A stretch of 64,000 nt of DNA from Campylobacteraceae bacterium (GTDB lineage: Bacteria > Campylobacterota > Campylobacteria > Campylobacterales > Sulfurovaceae): assembly GCA_027034975.1 (NCBI GenBank), contig JALVWQ010000047.1, positions 36,171-100,170 of the forward strand, read 5' to 3'. Below, in pieces: positions 63,302-64,000 of the stretch; the stretch's first letter is position 1; every line of letters begins with the position of its first letter. The notes under the pieces are model-generated. The model was not told the DNA's origin and searched no databases. It saw only the letters and a program-made list of their open reading frames with translations. A program made the position numbers and the translations under genes.

Positions 63302-63790
63302 GTGGAATTTATAATAAAAGCTCTGCTTACAGGGACAGTATTTGCATATATCAGATACAGCATAAAAAGAGACGCTATTAAAGGAAAACTCTTTTATAGC
63401 AACTGGATAGTGTGGCTTGGGGTTGCTTCTTTAACTCTTGCTTCTATAGCACTTTATGCACTTTTGACAGGGAAAGTTAAAGATGAGGTTGGGCAATATA
63501 TAGCTGTAAGTATAATTATAATTTGCTTTACAATAGGTGCCATTGCTTGCTTTTTAGAGTATAAAATTACCTTTGGAAATTACAACAAAGAAGGGGTTTC
63601 ATTATGTACGCCTTGGAGTGGATGCAAACAGTGCAAATGGTCTGAAATTGACAAAATTATATACAATGACTATTGGCACTGGTTTGTATTCTACTGCAAA
63701 GATGGCAAAAAGATACGTTTTTCATCTTATTTAACAGGAATTGATGAGTTTATCTCGTTTGCAAATAAAATATTAAAAGAGAAAATATGA
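63302..63790 (+). CDS. Membrane protein with PH-like carboxy domain, 162 aa
   Basis: GTG 63302 is the start (AAGGA upstream; the ATG at 63300 is out of frame). Two to three helices (WLGVASLTLASIALYALL, ISIIIICFTIGAIACFL-like) lead to a soluble part (WSEIDKIIYNDYWHWFVFY, KKIRFSSYL) like bacterial PH domains. It overlaps the next gene as ATGA. Confidence 0.65.
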   Translation: MEFIIKALLTGTVFAYIRYSIKRDAIKGKLFYSNWIVWLGVASLTLASIALYALLTGKVKDEVGQYIAVSIIIICFTIGAIACFLEYKITFGNYNKEGVSLCTPWSGCKQCKWSEIDKIIYNDYWHWFVFYCKDGKKIRFSSYLTGIDEFISFANKILKEKI

Positions 63791-64000
63791 AAAAGATAAT
63801 ATTTATAACTTTAACAATAATAGCTTGTATAAATGCACAAAACAGTAAACCAAAAATTTTTAATGAGCTTGAGAGTGTCATAACAAATGGTTTAGATGAC
63901 TCTAACAAAACACTTGTTAATTATATTGAATATGTGGCTAATAAAAATATGGATTCTATAAATAAGTATCTTTTGCAACCAATTAAAAGTAAAGGGAGAT
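63787..64000 (+). CDS. Secreted protein (5' part; 3' end outside window)
   Basis: ATG 63787 overlaps the previous TGA. The signal peptide (IIFITLTIIACINA) is followed by a helical, polar start (KIFNELESVITNGL, DDSNKTLVNYIEY). Only about 71 codons are visible, so the family is unknown. Confidence 0.7.
   Translation, partial: MKKIIFITLTIIACINAQNSKPKIFNELESVITNGLDDSNKTLVNYIEYVANKNMDSINKYLLQPIKSKGR

Overview
The window reads as a chromosome segment of a free-living member of the Campylobacterota, most like the sulfur- or hydrogen-oxidising Sulfurimonas/Sulfurovum group. This is inferred from low GC, tight operons, the tig-clpP-def block, a threonyl-tRNA synthetase without a full TGS domain that overlaps infC, a short-form murB, a class Ia ribonucleotide reductase with separated nrdA and nrdB, and the lack of host-association genes. 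No rRNA, CRISPR array, prophage or transposase gene was seen.

Layout. 1-3010 is the 5' part of a large secreted SdrD_B-repeat surface protein. 3.2-14.9 kb holds a divergent polysaccharide deacetylase, valS, two unknown genes (one a likely membrane-anchored PIN-fold protein), a TRAP dicarboxylate-type transporter, and a lipoprotein subtilase followed by a small secreted protein resembling a free-standing subtilase propeptide. 15.1-21.6 kb is a surface-polysaccharide block: a GT39-like transferase, an MBOAT/SGNH O-acetylation pair, rmlC, and a fused RmlD plus SAF-domain dehydrogenase. 21.7-28.2 kb has a three-part lysophospholipid importer/acyltransferase/acyl-ACP synthetase under a MerR regulator, then nrdB and galE. 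28.3-32.2 kb is an arsenic operon (arsR, small thioredoxin, a broken 2Fe-2S gene, arsP, arsC, arsB) in which the 2Fe-2S gene carries a 393-bp MITE-like insertion. 32.4-39.3 kb carries a repeat lipoprotein, dapF-coaE-speE, murB, an exosortase-family protein and nrdA. 39.7-54.5 kb is mostly housekeeping (HU, tig, clpP, def, thrS, infC, glnS, tRNA-Ala, acs), with a DUF898/M48 pair.

55-64 kb is the accessory region and the most interesting part. It has a standard rtcB, a GH26-like lipoprotein, an rtcB2-prfH RNA-repair/ribosome-rescue operon with two uncharacterised small downstream genes, an AbiEii-like nucleotidyltransferase with a small overlapping partner, a possible Sm-like protein, and a DUF2310 zinc-ribbon protein beside a membrane protein. 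A 15-bp palindrome of the form KGACAYATAGTGTCC occurs three times here, upstream of rtcB, of rtcB2-prfH, and between the AbiEii-like gene and the Sm-like gene. This suggests one regulon linking RNA repair to the neighbouring toxin-like module.

Two genome-wide themes also show. Degenerate 7-bp repeats, often in inverted pairs, fill intergenic regions just after stop codons (9.65, 21.6, 27.1, 31.2/31.5, 41.5 and 53.5 kb). Two or three genes appear to have lost a normal start codon (ATA or ATC where an ATG is expected).
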